Positions 1 through 7,943 of a stretch of 34,235 nucleotides of DNA are shown piece by piece (the first letter of the stretch is position 1; each line of letters opens with the position of its first letter). The stretch covers positions 1-34,235 of the forward strand of contig DASRFJ010000072.1 of assembly GCA_035651595.1 (NCBI GenBank). The letters run 5' to 3'. A model generated the notes under the pieces. It was not told the DNA's origin. It did no database searches and was given only the letters and a program-made list of their open reading frames with translations. Origin of the DNA: JAFARZ01 sp035651595 (GTDB taxonomy: Bacteria; Actinomycetota; Actinomycetes; Streptosporangiales; Streptosporangiaceae). The position numbers and the translations under genes were made by a program.

Positions 1-1
1 G

Positions 2-982
2 CTCGGCGTGACCGGTCCGAAGAAGACCGGGCTGGGCGAGGGCTGGTTCGTCACCACGCGCAACACCTGGTACTCCGGCGACGAGCCGGTCGCCACGATG
101 GACTGGCGCATCCTGAAGTTCCGCCCGCCCACGTACGCCACCATAGCCACATCCGTCACATCCGCCGCACCAGCCACCGTCCCCACCGCCGCGAGCGGGC
201 CAATTGCGCAATCGAGCCCACTAGAGCGTGTCATGCGGCCCCAGGTGTCGCGGGACACGGCCTTCTTCTGGGCAGGGACACGGGCCGGGGAGCTGCGCGT
301 CCAACGCTGCGCCGCATGCGGCGCGCTCCGGCATCCGCCCGGTCCGATGTGCCCCTCGTGCGGGGCGGCCTCGGCCGGCGACTACGCTGTGGCCGCCGGG
401 ACCGGCGAGGTGTACAGCTACGTCGTGCACCACCATCCGCCGGTGCCGGGCAAGGACCTGCCGATCGTCATCGCGCTCGTCGCGCTGCCCGAAGGCGTCC
501 GGATGGTCGGCGAACTGCGCGGCGTCGCGCCGGACGACGTCCGGATCGGCATGCCGGTCCAGGTGATTTACGACCGGATCGACGACGAACTGACGCTGCC
601 GTCCTGGTGGCCAGCGGGCCCTGACGTGTTGCCGCCGCGGACGATCGACGTGACGCCGACGTTCGTCATCTCGACCGCGCTGGCGACCCGTGACTTCACC
701 GAGGTCCACCACGACCGGAACATCGCCGTCCAGCGCGGCTCGAAGGACATCTTCCTCAACATCCTCACCACGACCGGCCTGGTCCAGCGATACGTCACCG
801 ACTGGGCCGGCCAGGAGGCGATCGTGCGTTCCGTCGACATCCGGCTCGGTGTGCCGTGCTATGCCGGGGACACGCTGACGCTGACCGGCCGCGTAGTCTT
901 GCCCGGCGAGATCGCGGTGACCGGGCGATGCGGCCTCGGGAACCACGTCACCGGGACCGTGCGGATCGAGGGGGCGCCGTGA
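2..982 (+). CDS. ChsH2-ChsH1-type fused steroid enoyl-CoA hydratase (5' end cut by window)
   Basis: The reading frame is open from the first complete codon at base 2, so the true start lies upstream. The first ~40 residues (motifs GWFVTTRNTWY and MDWRILKFRP) look like the end of the N-terminal MaoC/hot-dog domain of ChsH2. A Thr/Ala-rich linker follows, then a DUF35 zinc ribbon (CAACGALRHPPGPMCPSC, four Cys) with its OB fold, then a second MaoC domain. In that last domain DFTEVHHD has Asp and His five residues apart, the spacing of the catalytic pair of ChsH1. In Mycobacterium tuberculosis ChsH1 and ChsH2 are, to my knowledge, separate subunits hydrating the 3-carbon side-chain enoyl-CoA of cholesterol, and DUF35 docks the aldolase Ltp2. 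Here both appear fused. The stop overlaps the ltp2 start (GTGA), which fits production of a complex. Domain calls are confident; the exact substrate is inferred. Confidence 0.85.
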   Translation, partial: LGVTGPKKTGLGEGWFVTTRNTWYSGDEPVATMDWRILKFRPPTYATIATSVTSAAPATVPTAASGPIAQSSPLERVMRPQVSRDTAFFWAGTRAGELRVQRCAACGALRHPPGPMCPSCGAASAGDYAVAAGTGEVYSYVVHHHPPVPGKDLPIVIALVALPEGVRMVGELRGVAPDDVRIGMPVQVIYDRIDDELTLPSWWPAGPDVLPPRTIDVTPTFVISTALATRDFTEVHHDRNIAVQRGSKDIFLNILTTTGLVQRYVTDWAGQEAIVRSVDIRLGVPCYAGDTLTLTGRVVLPGEIAVTGRCGLGNHVTGTVRIEGAP

Positions 983-2148
983 CCGCGTTTCCGTCCGCGG
1001 CGGCGATTGCGGGCATCGGCGCCACCGAGTTCTCCAAGGACTCCGGCCGCAGCGAGCTGCGGCTCGCGGCCGAGGCGGTGCGGGCCGCGCTCGATGACGC
1101 GGGATTGACTCCGGCCGATGTGGACGGCCTGGTCACGTTCACCATGGACACCAACGCCGAAGTGGCGGTCGCCCGCGAGCTTGGCATCCCCGAGCTGACG
1201 TTCTTCAGCCAGATCGGCTACGGCGGCGGCGCCGCGTGCGCGACCGTGCAGCAGGCCGCGCTTGCCGTCTCGGCCGGTATCGCCGACGTCGTGGTGTGCT
1301 ACCGCGCGCTGAACGAGCGCTCCGGCCGCCGGTTCGGCCGGGTGTCGGCCGGCCTGGTGAGCGTGCCGACCACGTCCGGCATCGACGCTGGCTGGCACTA
1401 CCCGATGGGGCTGGCGACGCCCGGTGCCATGGTCGCGATGGCCGCCCGCCGGTACATGCACGAGACGGGCGCCAGCAGCGAGGACTTCGGCCGCGTGGCG
1501 GTGGCCGATCGCAAGCACGCCGCGACGAACCCGCGCGCGTGGTTCTACGGCCGGCCGATCACGCTGGCGGAGCACCAGGCGTCCCGCTGGATCGCCGAAC
1601 CGCTACGGCTGCTGGACTGCTGCCAAGAGAGCGACGGCGCCGTCGCGCTGGTCGTAGTGAGCACGTCGCGCGCTCGCGACCTGCCGCACCCGCCCGCCGT
1701 GATCCGCGCCGCCGCGCAGGGCGCGGGCCCGGACCAGTACACGATGACCAGCTACTACCGGTCCGACATAGGATCGCTGCCCGAGATGGGCGTGGTCGCG
1801 CGACAGCTGTGGCGCCAGGCCGGCTTCGGCCCGTCCGCGATCCGGACCGCGGTGCTGTATGACCACTTCACCCCGTACGTGCTCATGCAGCTGGAGGAGC
1901 TGGGGTTCTGCGGGCGGGGGGAGGCCAGGCACTTCGCCGCCGACGGCGCTTTGGAGCTGGGCGGCCAGCTGCCGCTCAACCCGCACGGCGGCCAGCTCGG
2001 CGAGGCGTACATCCACGGCATGAACGGCATCGCCGAGGCCGTCCGCCAGGTCCGCGGCACCGCCGTCAACCAGGTGCCAGGCGACGGCCCCGTCCTGGTC
2101 ACCGCCGGTACCGGCGTTCCGACAAGCGCCCTCGTCCTGTCCGCCTGA
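979..2148 (+). CDS. ltp2: Ltp2-type thiolase-fold retro-aldolase (steroid side-chain cleavage)
   Basis: A 389-residue thiolase-superfamily protein of the SCP-x/lipid-transfer type. The start is GTG 979, which shares four bases with the preceding stop and leaves the family N-terminus (AAAIAGIGATEFSKDSGRS) intact. Ltp2 cleaves the hydrated C22 side-chain thioester to a 17-keto steroid plus propionyl-CoA while bound to the DUF35 domain of ChsH2. That domain is encoded directly upstream. Tyrosines at about 294 (LYDHFTP) and 344 (GEAYIHG) fall in conserved C-terminal blocks where Ltp2 catalytic tyrosines are expected, and the GGQL and HGMNG blocks are typical. Length matches the roughly 386-residue mycobacterial protein. 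No other thiolase-like function fits the neighbourhood as well. Confidence 0.88.
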   Translation: MTAFPSAAAIAGIGATEFSKDSGRSELRLAAEAVRAALDDAGLTPADVDGLVTFTMDTNAEVAVARELGIPELTFFSQIGYGGGAACATVQQAALAVSAGIADVVVCYRALNERSGRRFGRVSAGLVSVPTTSGIDAGWHYPMGLATPGAMVAMAARRYMHETGASSEDFGRVAVADRKHAATNPRAWFYGRPITLAEHQASRWIAEPLRLLDCCQESDGAVALVVVSTSRARDLPHPPAVIRAAAQGAGPDQYTMTSYYRSDIGSLPEMGVVARQLWRQAGFGPSAIRTAVLYDHFTPYVLMQLEELGFCGRGEARHFAADGALELGGQLPLNPHGGQLGEAYIHGMNGIAEAVRQVRGTAVNQVPGDGPVLVTAGTGVPTSALVLSA

Positions 2149-2405
2149 CGGCCCGACGCCGCCCCTGCTCGTTCCCGCCCTCCTCGTTCCCGCCACCGCC
2201 TCACCTTGCCGCCGTCCAGCTGCTTTGCCGTTGAAATGGCGGATGAATTCATGACAAAGCCGACAAAATTCCGCCACTTGGGCGGCAAGGCTGGGAGCGG
2301 GGCGGCAAAGTGGCCTGTCGACGCCCGTCGACCGGCGAGATGACCCCTGGCGACGCGAGAGCGGATGCTCGGCGCCAAGCCACCGTGGCACATCCCGGCT
2401 GCGAA

Positions 2406-2508
2406 TCATTGCGGACACTTACCTCCCCGAATTGGGTAGGTAACTGTCCGCAATGATCTGGCGCGCTGGAGACTGTGGCCGAAATAGAAGGAAATATCGG
2501 ATTTGTCG
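2406..2508. repeat. Palindromic intergenic repeat, copy 1
   Basis: Arms at 2406-2424 and 2438-2456 are 19 bp with one mismatch around a 13-nt loop. The core is ATTGCGGACA and its complement, followed by TTACC/GGTAA. Downstream are ATCTGGCGC (about 2456-2464) and GATTTGTCG (2500-2508). The same arrangement recurs at 22561-22660 with almost identical spacing, so the repeat unit is about 100 bp rather than the hairpin alone. Confidence 0.8.
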
Positions 2509-2524
2509 CGCGCGGCGGCCGGGC

Positions 2525-2564
2525 GTGCGGTGCGGGGGCAGGGGGTGCGGTGCGGGGGCGGGCC
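2525..2564. repeat. 20-bp tandem direct repeat, two copies
   Basis: Two adjacent 20-bp units, each beginning GTGCGGTGCGGGGGC and differing only near the end. They lie in the intergenic region just downstream of palindromic repeat copy 1. No function is apparent. Confidence 0.7.
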
Positions 2565-2716
2565 AACTGCGCGCGCTCGGGGCGGGTGCACGGGGCGGTC
2601 AATCACTTGGTGAGAACATGCATGTGCGCTGGTCATCGACCCTAAGGGCAAGCTGAAGAAGTTAGAACCGATCGCGAACGTTACTGGCGTGTCGGTCCGT
2701 GTCTGGCCGGACAAGG

Positions 2717-2753
2717 TCCACTATGGTCAACGTTTGCTGAACGCCAAAGTGGA
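2717..2753. promoter_or_regulatory. Inverted repeat upstream of the small ORF
   Basis: TCCACTATGG (2717-2726) and CCAAAGTGGA (2744-2753) are inverted copies with one mismatch around a 17-nt spacer, ending 13 nt before the ATG at 2767. It could be an operator or a leader hairpin. Nothing else ties it to a known regulator. Confidence 0.4.
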
Positions 2754-2766
2754 CAGAGGGGGTTCC

Positions 2767-2895
2767 ATGGTTCAGAAGACACAGGAGGCCAACACCGAGG
2801 AAGACAGGCTGGACGCCCGGCTTGCCGAACTGCTGCATCTGATGCACCGCACGCACCTCGCGGTCGCCGAGCCCGAGCCCGTGCCCGTCTCCTAA
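2767..2895 (+). CDS. Small hypothetical protein, 42 aa
   Basis: ATG 2767 is preceded by a purine-rich AGAGGGGG at a usable ribosome-binding distance. The 42-residue product is hydrophilic and charged (Glu/Lys/Arg in the first half, a Pro/Glu/Val tail) and has a likely amphipathic helix around RLDARLAELLHLMHRTH. It has no signal peptide or membrane segment. Its stop overlaps the end of the convergent kstD gene by four bases. I recognise no family. It may be a small regulatory or accessory protein, or a non-gene; the inverted repeat just upstream slightly favours a real gene. Confidence 0.4.
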   Translation: MVQKTQEANTEEDRLDARLAELLHLMHRTHLAVAEPEPVPVS

Positions 2896-4595
2896 GCGAG
2901 CAACGCCATGTCGCGCGCGGCGATATAGCCGAAGGTCATCGCAGGCCCTATCGTCGCGCCGGCACCGGCGTAGCTGTGGCCCATCACGGACGCGCTGACG
3001 TTGCCCGCCGCGTACAGCCCGGGCACGACCGACCCGTCCGCGCGCAGCACCCGCGCCCGCGAGTCCGTGACCAGGCCGCCCTTGGTGCCGAGGTCACCAG
3101 GCACGATCTTCACCGCGTAGAACGGCGGGCGTGTCAGCGGCGCCAGGTTCGGGTTGGGCCGGACCCGCGGGTCGCCGTAGTACCGGTCGTACGCCGAGTC
3201 GCCGCGCTGAAACTCCTCGTCCCGGCCGGCCGCTGCGAACTCGTTGAACCGCGCGATCGTCTTGGCCAGCCCGGCACCGTCGATCCCGGCAGCAGCGGCC
3301 AGCGAACCCACCGAAGAAGCCTGGAACACCGAGCCGAACGCGTACCACCTGCGCGGCAGCGACTTGCCCGGCGGCCGGCCCGCGAACACGTACCGGTCCC
3401 GGTACCGCTGGTCGAACACCAGCCACGACGGGATGTGCGGCACCCCCGCCGAGTGCCCGTCGTACATCGCGTGTACCGCGTCCACGTACGGCGCCGACTC
3501 GTTGACGAACCGCTGGCCCGCACCGTTGACCAGCACGCACCCCGGCAGGCTTCGCTCGGCGAGGCAGAAGAACGGCCCGCCGGGCAGCGGGATCGACGGC
3601 CCCCACCAGGCGTCGTCCATCAGCGCGACGTCGCCGCCGGCCTGCTGGCCGGCGAGGATCCCGTCCCCGGTGTTGCTGACCGCGCCGGTGGTCCACTCCG
3701 TCCCGATCGGCTCGCGCTGGTACTGCCGCCGCATCGCCTCGTTCCGCTCGAACCCGCCGCACGCCAGCAGCACGCCGAGCCGCGCCCGCACGTCTTCGGC
3801 CGCACCGTTCCGCAGCACCCGGACCCCGCACACCGTGCCGTTCTCGACGATCAGCCCGGTCATCGGCGCGTCCAGCCAGACCGGCACGCCGTCGCGCTGC
3901 AATCCGGCGCGCAGCCCGGTCGCGAGCGCCTGCCCCAGGCTGAGCATGCGCTGCCCGAGCACGCGCCGCCGGGCCAGCCGCATCGCGACCTTCATGCCGG
4001 CCAGCACCGCCCGCGGGTGCCGCGGGCCCAGGCTGAGCCAGCGGTAGTCCGCCTGGGTGACCGCGAGCCCGTCCGGAATCGGTAGGTATGGCGGGTTCAG
4101 CCGGGCCAGTTCCGCGCCCAGGATCCGCCCGTTCAACGGCACCGGCTCGATGCTCCGCCCGCCCGGCAGCCCGCCCGGCGCCTCGGGATAGTAGTCGGCG
4201 TACCCAGGCACCCACGAGAATCGCACCGGCGTCCGTGCCAGCACCATGTCCAGCATGTCCGAGCAGCTCGCGAGGTAGGCCTCGCGCAGTTCGCCGGGCA
4301 CCACGTCGCCGGAAACACGTTCCAGGTATTCGCTGGCCGAGCCCGTGGTATCGCGGACCCCCGCCCGTCTCAGTACCACATTTCCCGGGGCCCAGATGCC
4401 TCCGCCCGAACGAGCTGTGGAGCCTCCCCAGAACGAGGCTTTTTCGAGCACGACGGCGGACCTGCCGAGTTGCGCCGCAGCCAGCGCACCCGTCATTCCG
4501 GCGGCACCGCTGCCGACCACGACGACGTCGAACCCCGCCGGCGCCGCCGGCCCCGCTGGCCCCGCCGGCGCCGCCGGCCCCGCTGGCATTGTCAT
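2892..4595 (-). CDS. kstD: 3-ketosteroid delta-1-dehydrogenase (KstD)
   Basis: A flavoprotein of about 567 residues that introduces the C1-C2 double bond into ring A of 3-ketosteroids, which together with C9 hydroxylation opens ring B. The FAD Rossmann motif GSGAAGMTGALAAAQ lies near residue 30. YADYYPEAPGG and SAPYVDAVHAMY carry tyrosines in blocks where KstD catalytic tyrosines sit. FYAVKIVPGDLGTKGG near residues 491-506 and GLYAAGNVSASVMGHSYAG near the C-terminus are classic KstD signatures. ATG 4595 was chosen because GGAGG lies five bases upstream; GTG 4601 would overlap that site. The first ~20 residues are Pro/Ala/Gly repeats encoded by a perfect 27-bp tandem (4533-4586), a non-family extension. 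It is transcribed divergently from a second flavoprotein across a KstR-type palindrome. Confidence 0.92.
   Translation of the reverse strand: MTMPAGPAAPAGPAGPAAPAGFDVVVVGSGAAGMTGALAAAQLGRSAVVLEKASFWGGSTARSGGGIWAPGNVVLRRAGVRDTTGSASEYLERVSGDVVPGELREAYLASCSDMLDMVLARTPVRFSWVPGYADYYPEAPGGLPGGRSIEPVPLNGRILGAELARLNPPYLPIPDGLAVTQADYRWLSLGPRHPRAVLAGMKVAMRLARRRVLGQRMLSLGQALATGLRAGLQRDGVPVWLDAPMTGLIVENGTVCGVRVLRNGAAEDVRARLGVLLACGGFERNEAMRRQYQREPIGTEWTTGAVSNTGDGILAGQQAGGDVALMDDAWWGPSIPLPGGPFFCLAERSLPGCVLVNGAGQRFVNESAPYVDAVHAMYDGHSAGVPHIPSWLVFDQRYRDRYVFAGRPPGKSLPRRWYAFGSVFQASSVGSLAAAAGIDGAGLAKTIARFNEFAAAGRDEEFQRGDSAYDRYYGDPRVRPNPNLAPLTRPPFYAVKIVPGDLGTKGGLVTDSRARVLRADGSVVPGLYAAGNVSASVMGHSYAGAGATIGPAMTFGYIAARDMALLA
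4533..4586. repeat. 27-bp perfect tandem repeat inside the kstD 5' end
   Basis: Units 4533-4559 and 4560-4586 are identical. On the minus strand each encodes a nine-residue Pro/Ala/Gly unit, so the repeat lengthens the KstD N-terminus in frame. Typical of slippage-prone DNA that can vary in copy number. Confidence 0.85.
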
Positions 4596-4613
4596 GCCCA
4601 CCTCCGACCCTCA

Positions 4614-4633
4614 TACTAGAACACGTTCTAGTA
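4614..4633. promoter_or_regulatory. KstR-type operator overlapping divergent promoters
   Basis: TACTAGAACACGTTCTAGTA has perfect 9-bp arms around a two-base centre and contains the AACnnGTT core known for the TetR-family cholesterol repressor KstR. Each end supplies a TAGTAT hexamer, a good actinobacterial -10, reading outward toward kstD (minus) and toward the gene at 4651 (plus). Predicted transcripts would have very short leaders with GGAGG or GGAGAGGGGG as ribosome-binding sites. Repressor binding would block both promoters at once. Confidence 0.85.
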
Positions 4634-4650
4634 TTTGGAGAGGGGGTCAG

Positions 4651-6234
4651 GTGGCACCGCTCGATCTTGAGGCGGACGTGGTCGTGATCGGCTTCGGGGC
4701 GGCCGGCGCGTGCGCGGCGCTGGCGGCCGTCGCGGCAGGCCGCTCGGTGCTGGTGCTCGACCGGTTCGGCGGCGGCGGCGCGACCGCGCTGTCCGGCGGC
4801 GTCGTGTACGCGGGCGGCGGCACGCCGCAGCAGCAGGCGGCCGGCGTCACCGACTCCGCCGAAGCGATGCTCGCCTACCTGCGCACCGAGGCCGGCGAGG
4901 TCGTGCCGGAGGCGACCCTCAAGGAGTTCTGCGACGGCAGCGTCGCGATGCTGGCCTGGCTCGAGGGCCACGGCGTCCCGTTCGAGGGCAGCCTGTGCCC
5001 GGACAAGACGTCCTATCCGACGAACAAGCACTACCTCTATTACTCCGGCAGCGAACTGTCCGCCGCCGATGTCGCGCCGCCGGCCGCGCGCGGCCACCGC
5101 ACCCGCGGCCGCGGCACCTCGGGCAAGCTGCTGTACGCCAGGCTCGCCGCGGCGGTCCGCGGCGCGGGAGTAATGGTCCGCACGCAGGCGGCGGCGCAGC
5201 GGCTGATCACCGACGAGGCCGGCCGGGTCACCGGGGTCGAGTGCCTGGCGCTGGACGGCTGGGCGCGGGCGCTGCACGCCAGGCTGCACCGCTGGTCGAA
5301 GAAGCCGTACCTGTACGCCCCCAAGCTCGGCCGGACGCTGCACGGGCGGGTCGCCTGGCTGGAACGCCGGTTCGCCAGGCCGCTGCGGGTCGGCGCCAAG
5401 CATGGCGTGGTGATCGCGGCCGGCGGGTTCGCCGCGAACAAGCGGCTGCTGCGCGAGCACGCGCCGCAGGCTCGCGGCGCGCTGCCGCTGGCCACCCCGG
5501 GCGACAACGGCAGCGGCATCCGGCTCGGCACCGAGGCGGGCGGTGCGACCGCGCTGCTGGACCGGGTCTCCGTGTGGCGGTTCATCACTCCGCCCCCGGC
5601 CCTGGTCCGCGGCGTGCTGGTGAACCGCGCAGGGGAGCGGATCTGTGACGAGTCACGGTATGGCGGCGCGCTCGGCACGGCCGTGGCCGCCAACGGCGGC
5701 CAGGCCTGGCTGCTCGCCGACCATGCCACGATCACGCAGGCCCGCCGTCAGGTGCGCGGCTCGACGCTGTGGTTCCAGCGCCTCCAGGCGTACTACCTGC
5801 TCACCTTCGGCAAGGTCACCGCGCCCACCGTGGCCGAAGTCGCGGCCAAGGCCGGCGTCGATCCCGACGGCCTGGTCGCGACGCTCGCTGCGTACCACGA
5901 CATGACGGGCCCCGACGCCTTCGGCAAGCCGGACGCGGTGCGCCGCAGGCTGGACCGGCCGCCTTACTCGCTGATCGACTGCTCGGTCCGCCCGCGGCTG
6001 TTCTACCCGGCGCCGGTGCTCACCCTGGGCGGCCTGGTCGTGGCGCCGGAGACCGGCCAGGTGCTCCGCGCGGACGGCACCGGTATCCCGGGCCTGTACG
6101 CGGCGGGCCGCAGCGCGGTGGGGATCTGTTCCGGCTCCTACGTCAGCGGCCTGTCCCTCGCCGACTGCGTGTTCTCCGGCCGCCGCGCCGGCGCCGTCGG
6201 CTTGGCCAGAAGATGGGAGAAGTGGTCGCCATAG
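4651..6234 (+). CDS. KstD-like FAD flavoprotein, possible 3-ketosteroid delta-4(5-alpha)-dehydrogenase
   Basis: A 527-residue FAD-dependent oxidoreductase of the fumarate reductase/KstD superfamily. An N-terminal Rossmann motif (VIGFGAAGACAALAA) is followed by an FAD-contact Gly-rich segment (ATALSGGVVYAGGG), and GLYAAGRSAVGICSGSYVSG closes the FAD site near the C-terminus. It lacks the VPGDLGTKGG block of true KstD. The SGSYVSGLSLAD ending resembles, from memory, the delta-4(5-alpha)-ketosteroid dehydrogenase group and mycobacterial Rv0785-like proteins. GTG 4651 is preceded by GGAGAGGGGG (4637-4646). The shared KstR-type operator upstream ties it to steroid catabolism. The exact substrate is inferred; other steroid or CoA-ester dehydrogenase roles are possible. 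Confidence 0.75.
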   Translation: MAPLDLEADVVVIGFGAAGACAALAAVAAGRSVLVLDRFGGGGATALSGGVVYAGGGTPQQQAAGVTDSAEAMLAYLRTEAGEVVPEATLKEFCDGSVAMLAWLEGHGVPFEGSLCPDKTSYPTNKHYLYYSGSELSAADVAPPAARGHRTRGRGTSGKLLYARLAAAVRGAGVMVRTQAAAQRLITDEAGRVTGVECLALDGWARALHARLHRWSKKPYLYAPKLGRTLHGRVAWLERRFARPLRVGAKHGVVIAAGGFAANKRLLREHAPQARGALPLATPGDNGSGIRLGTEAGGATALLDRVSVWRFITPPPALVRGVLVNRAGERICDESRYGGALGTAVAANGGQAWLLADHATITQARRQVRGSTLWFQRLQAYYLLTFGKVTAPTVAEVAAKAGVDPDGLVATLAAYHDMTGPDAFGKPDAVRRRLDRPPYSLIDCSVRPRLFYPAPVLTLGGLVVAPETGQVLRADGTGIPGLYAAGRSAVGICSGSYVSGLSLADCVFSGRRAGAVGLARRWEKWSP

Positions 6235-6248
6235 CAACCGTTCCGCCC

Positions 6249-6600
6249 ATCATTTCGACGCAGAGAACAGTTACCCCTCGGTCCGGATGCTGTCGGCGAA
6301 TTGCGCGCATGGCCCGTGCCGCCGCTGGGTCTGGCCGCGTGCGCGCAGCCTGTGCCTGGAGCGCAGTGGGCGACTACCGGGACAGGAGCGCACCGGCAGT
6401 CCCGCCATCAACGTGGACGATTCCCCCCTCGTGGAAGATCGACCCTCGTGAACAGGGGTCCCGCTACCACAAAGGGGAAAAACACCACGCTATCGAGGCC
6501 CATCGAGCCAGCCGCCGGGCCACCGGGCAGCCAGCGATCCGGGCAAGCCCCGGATAAGCCGGCAGAGTCCGATCCGGGAGGAGTAAATGTCCGCAATGAT
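6249..6600. repeat. Split, degenerate copy of the palindromic repeat (copy 3)
   Basis: The right half at 6583-6600 (GTAAATGTCCGCAATGAT) matches the right arms of copies 1 and 2. About 300 bp upstream, ATCATT (6249-6254) and ACAGTTACCCCTC (around 6268-6280) look like the left half in inverted orientation. Either an insertion split the palindrome, or the two halves are the ends of a roughly 350-bp element. Nothing between them reads as a convincing gene. The rest of the intergenic stretch 6235-6735 shows no other feature. Confidence 0.5.
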
Positions 6601-6735
6601 TTTCGGGCGCCGTCCGGAGCCTGTGCAGACCGCTGAACGGCAGGGTCATGCCGGAGCAAACTAGGGCATCGCGGGCAGCGAGCACAACAGCCGACCCCGA
6701 CACTCAGGAAACGCGGCTCGCGTTGGAACCCTCTA

Positions 6736-7896
6736 CTAACGCGCCCGCCGCTCGCGCAGCGCTACCGGGATGGCGGTGAGCATCAGCGCGCCGGTGAGGG
6801 CGAATGTCACCGGGTAGCCGGTGCGGAAGCAGATCAGGCCGAAGACGGCCGGCCCCGCGCCGTACCCGGCATCGTACGCGAAGTTCCACAGCGCGCTCGC
6901 CTTGGCCTCGGGCAGTTGCTCGATCAGCAGCGCGAACGTCGCGTTCTCCAGCACCCCGAACCCGGCGCCGAACAGCACCATGCCCGCGAAGATCAGCACG
7001 GTCGAGCCCAGCAGCATCATCGCCGCCATGCCGAGCGCCGCAACGACGAGCGCCGGGATAAGCAGCCGAGCGTGGCCGTACCGGTCGCCGTGCCGGCCGG
7101 CTTGCCAGCGGCTGAGCGTGGCGGTGACCGCCTGCACGAGCAGGGCGGCCGAGGCGAGGTTGCTCGGGACCCCCTTGACCAGCGGCAGGAACGAGTCGAG
7201 CACGCCGGCCGCGATCGTGGCGGCGGCGAAGATCAGCGGCAGCCGCAGGGCGGGGCCCGCCAGCCGCCCGGAGCCGCGTGCGGCCCGGCTGCCCCTCGCC
7301 TCGCGCTCGCCGGGCAGCCAGCGGATCACGGTCAGCGGCACCAGGCCGGTCGCGGCCGCCACCGCGGCCGCCGCGGCGGCCAGGTGGTGCCCGGCGAGCC
7401 AGACCCCGGCCGGCAGCGCGAGTATGGCCGGGACGCCGGAGACGAGGCCGAGCAGGCCGAGCCCTTCGCCGCGCCGCTCGGGCGGCAGCAGCTTGGCGGT
7501 GAGCGCGCCGGCGGCCACGCCGCACAGGCCGAAGCCGAACCCGCGCACCACGCTGACGCTCACCATCACGACCTGCGGCTCCGGGACCAGCAGCGCCAGG
7601 GCGGGCGCGCCGAGCAGCACCGCGCCGGCCGCGAGCACCGTCCGGTAGCCGAACCGCCGGAGAGCCACCGCGGCGGCTGCCTCGGCGGTCACGGTGCCGA
7701 GCAGCAGCGACCCGGTGAGCAGCCCGGCGCCGGAACTGCCGGCCCCGCTCGCCGCCGCGAGCATCGGCAGCACCGACAGCAGCAGGAAGAAGCTGGTGAG
7801 CGACGTGAACTCGGCCAGGAACGTGACCGCCAGCGGCACGGTGAGAAGCCGGGCCGGAACCGCGGCTTTGGGCTGCGCCTGCGTCAATGTGCTCAT
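6736..7896 (-). CDS. MFS transporter (DHA1-like)
   Basis: A 386-residue hydrophobic protein with about twelve membrane segments, a length typical of drug:H+ antiporter-type major facilitator proteins. The loop-2/3 region (LRRFGYRTVLAAGAVLLG) and the central cytoplasmic loop (LPGEREARGS...) with basic residues are in the expected places, and GLCGVAAGALTAKLLPPERRGEGLG fits the MFS motif after TM4. ATG 7896 is used; TAGCGT lies seven bases upstream on the minus strand, so the transcript may be leaderless. It is divergent from a MocR regulator 47 bases away, which suggests that regulator controls it. The substrate cannot be told from sequence. Confidence 0.85.
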   Translation of the reverse strand: MSTLTQAQPKAAVPARLLTVPLAVTFLAEFTSLTSFFLLLSVLPMLAAASGAGSSGAGLLTGSLLLGTVTAEAAAAVALRRFGYRTVLAAGAVLLGAPALALLVPEPQVVMVSVSVVRGFGFGLCGVAAGALTAKLLPPERRGEGLGLLGLVSGVPAILALPAGVWLAGHHLAAAAAAVAAATGLVPLTVIRWLPGEREARGSRAARGSGRLAGPALRLPLIFAAATIAAGVLDSFLPLVKGVPSNLASAALLVQAVTATLSRWQAGRHGDRYGHARLLIPALVVAALGMAAMMLLGSTVLIFAGMVLFGAGFGVLENATFALLIEQLPEAKASALWNFAYDAGYGAGPAVFGLICFRTGYPVTFALTGALMLTAIPVALRERRAR

Positions 7897-7943
7897 AACA
7901 CGAACGCTAGGATCCAGCCGGCACCCTGGTAAGGTCCGATTTC

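Larger units (their letters stand above)
2149..2766. other. Intergenic stretch without a convincing gene
   Basis: About 620 bases lie between ltp2 and the small ORF at 2767. They hold the long palindromic repeat at 2406-2456, a 20-bp direct tandem repeat (two copies, 2525-2564), and an inverted repeat at 2717-2753 just before the small ORF. From about 2610 to 2766 one plus frame is open and reads like protein (VIDPKGKLKKLEPIANVTG) and continues in frame into the small ORF. It has no good start codon, so it may be a gene remnant or chance. Confidence 0.5.

Noticed and set aside
4599..4601. GTG 4601 as the kstD start
   Set aside because: It overlaps the GGAGG ribosome-binding site; ATG 4595 has that site at the right distance.
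3094..5460. Very long minus-strand open frame (about 788 codons) across kstD and its divergent neighbour
   Set aside because: It is out of frame with both real flavoproteins, has low-complexity Arg/Ala/Gly composition and no recognisable motif: a high-GC shadow.
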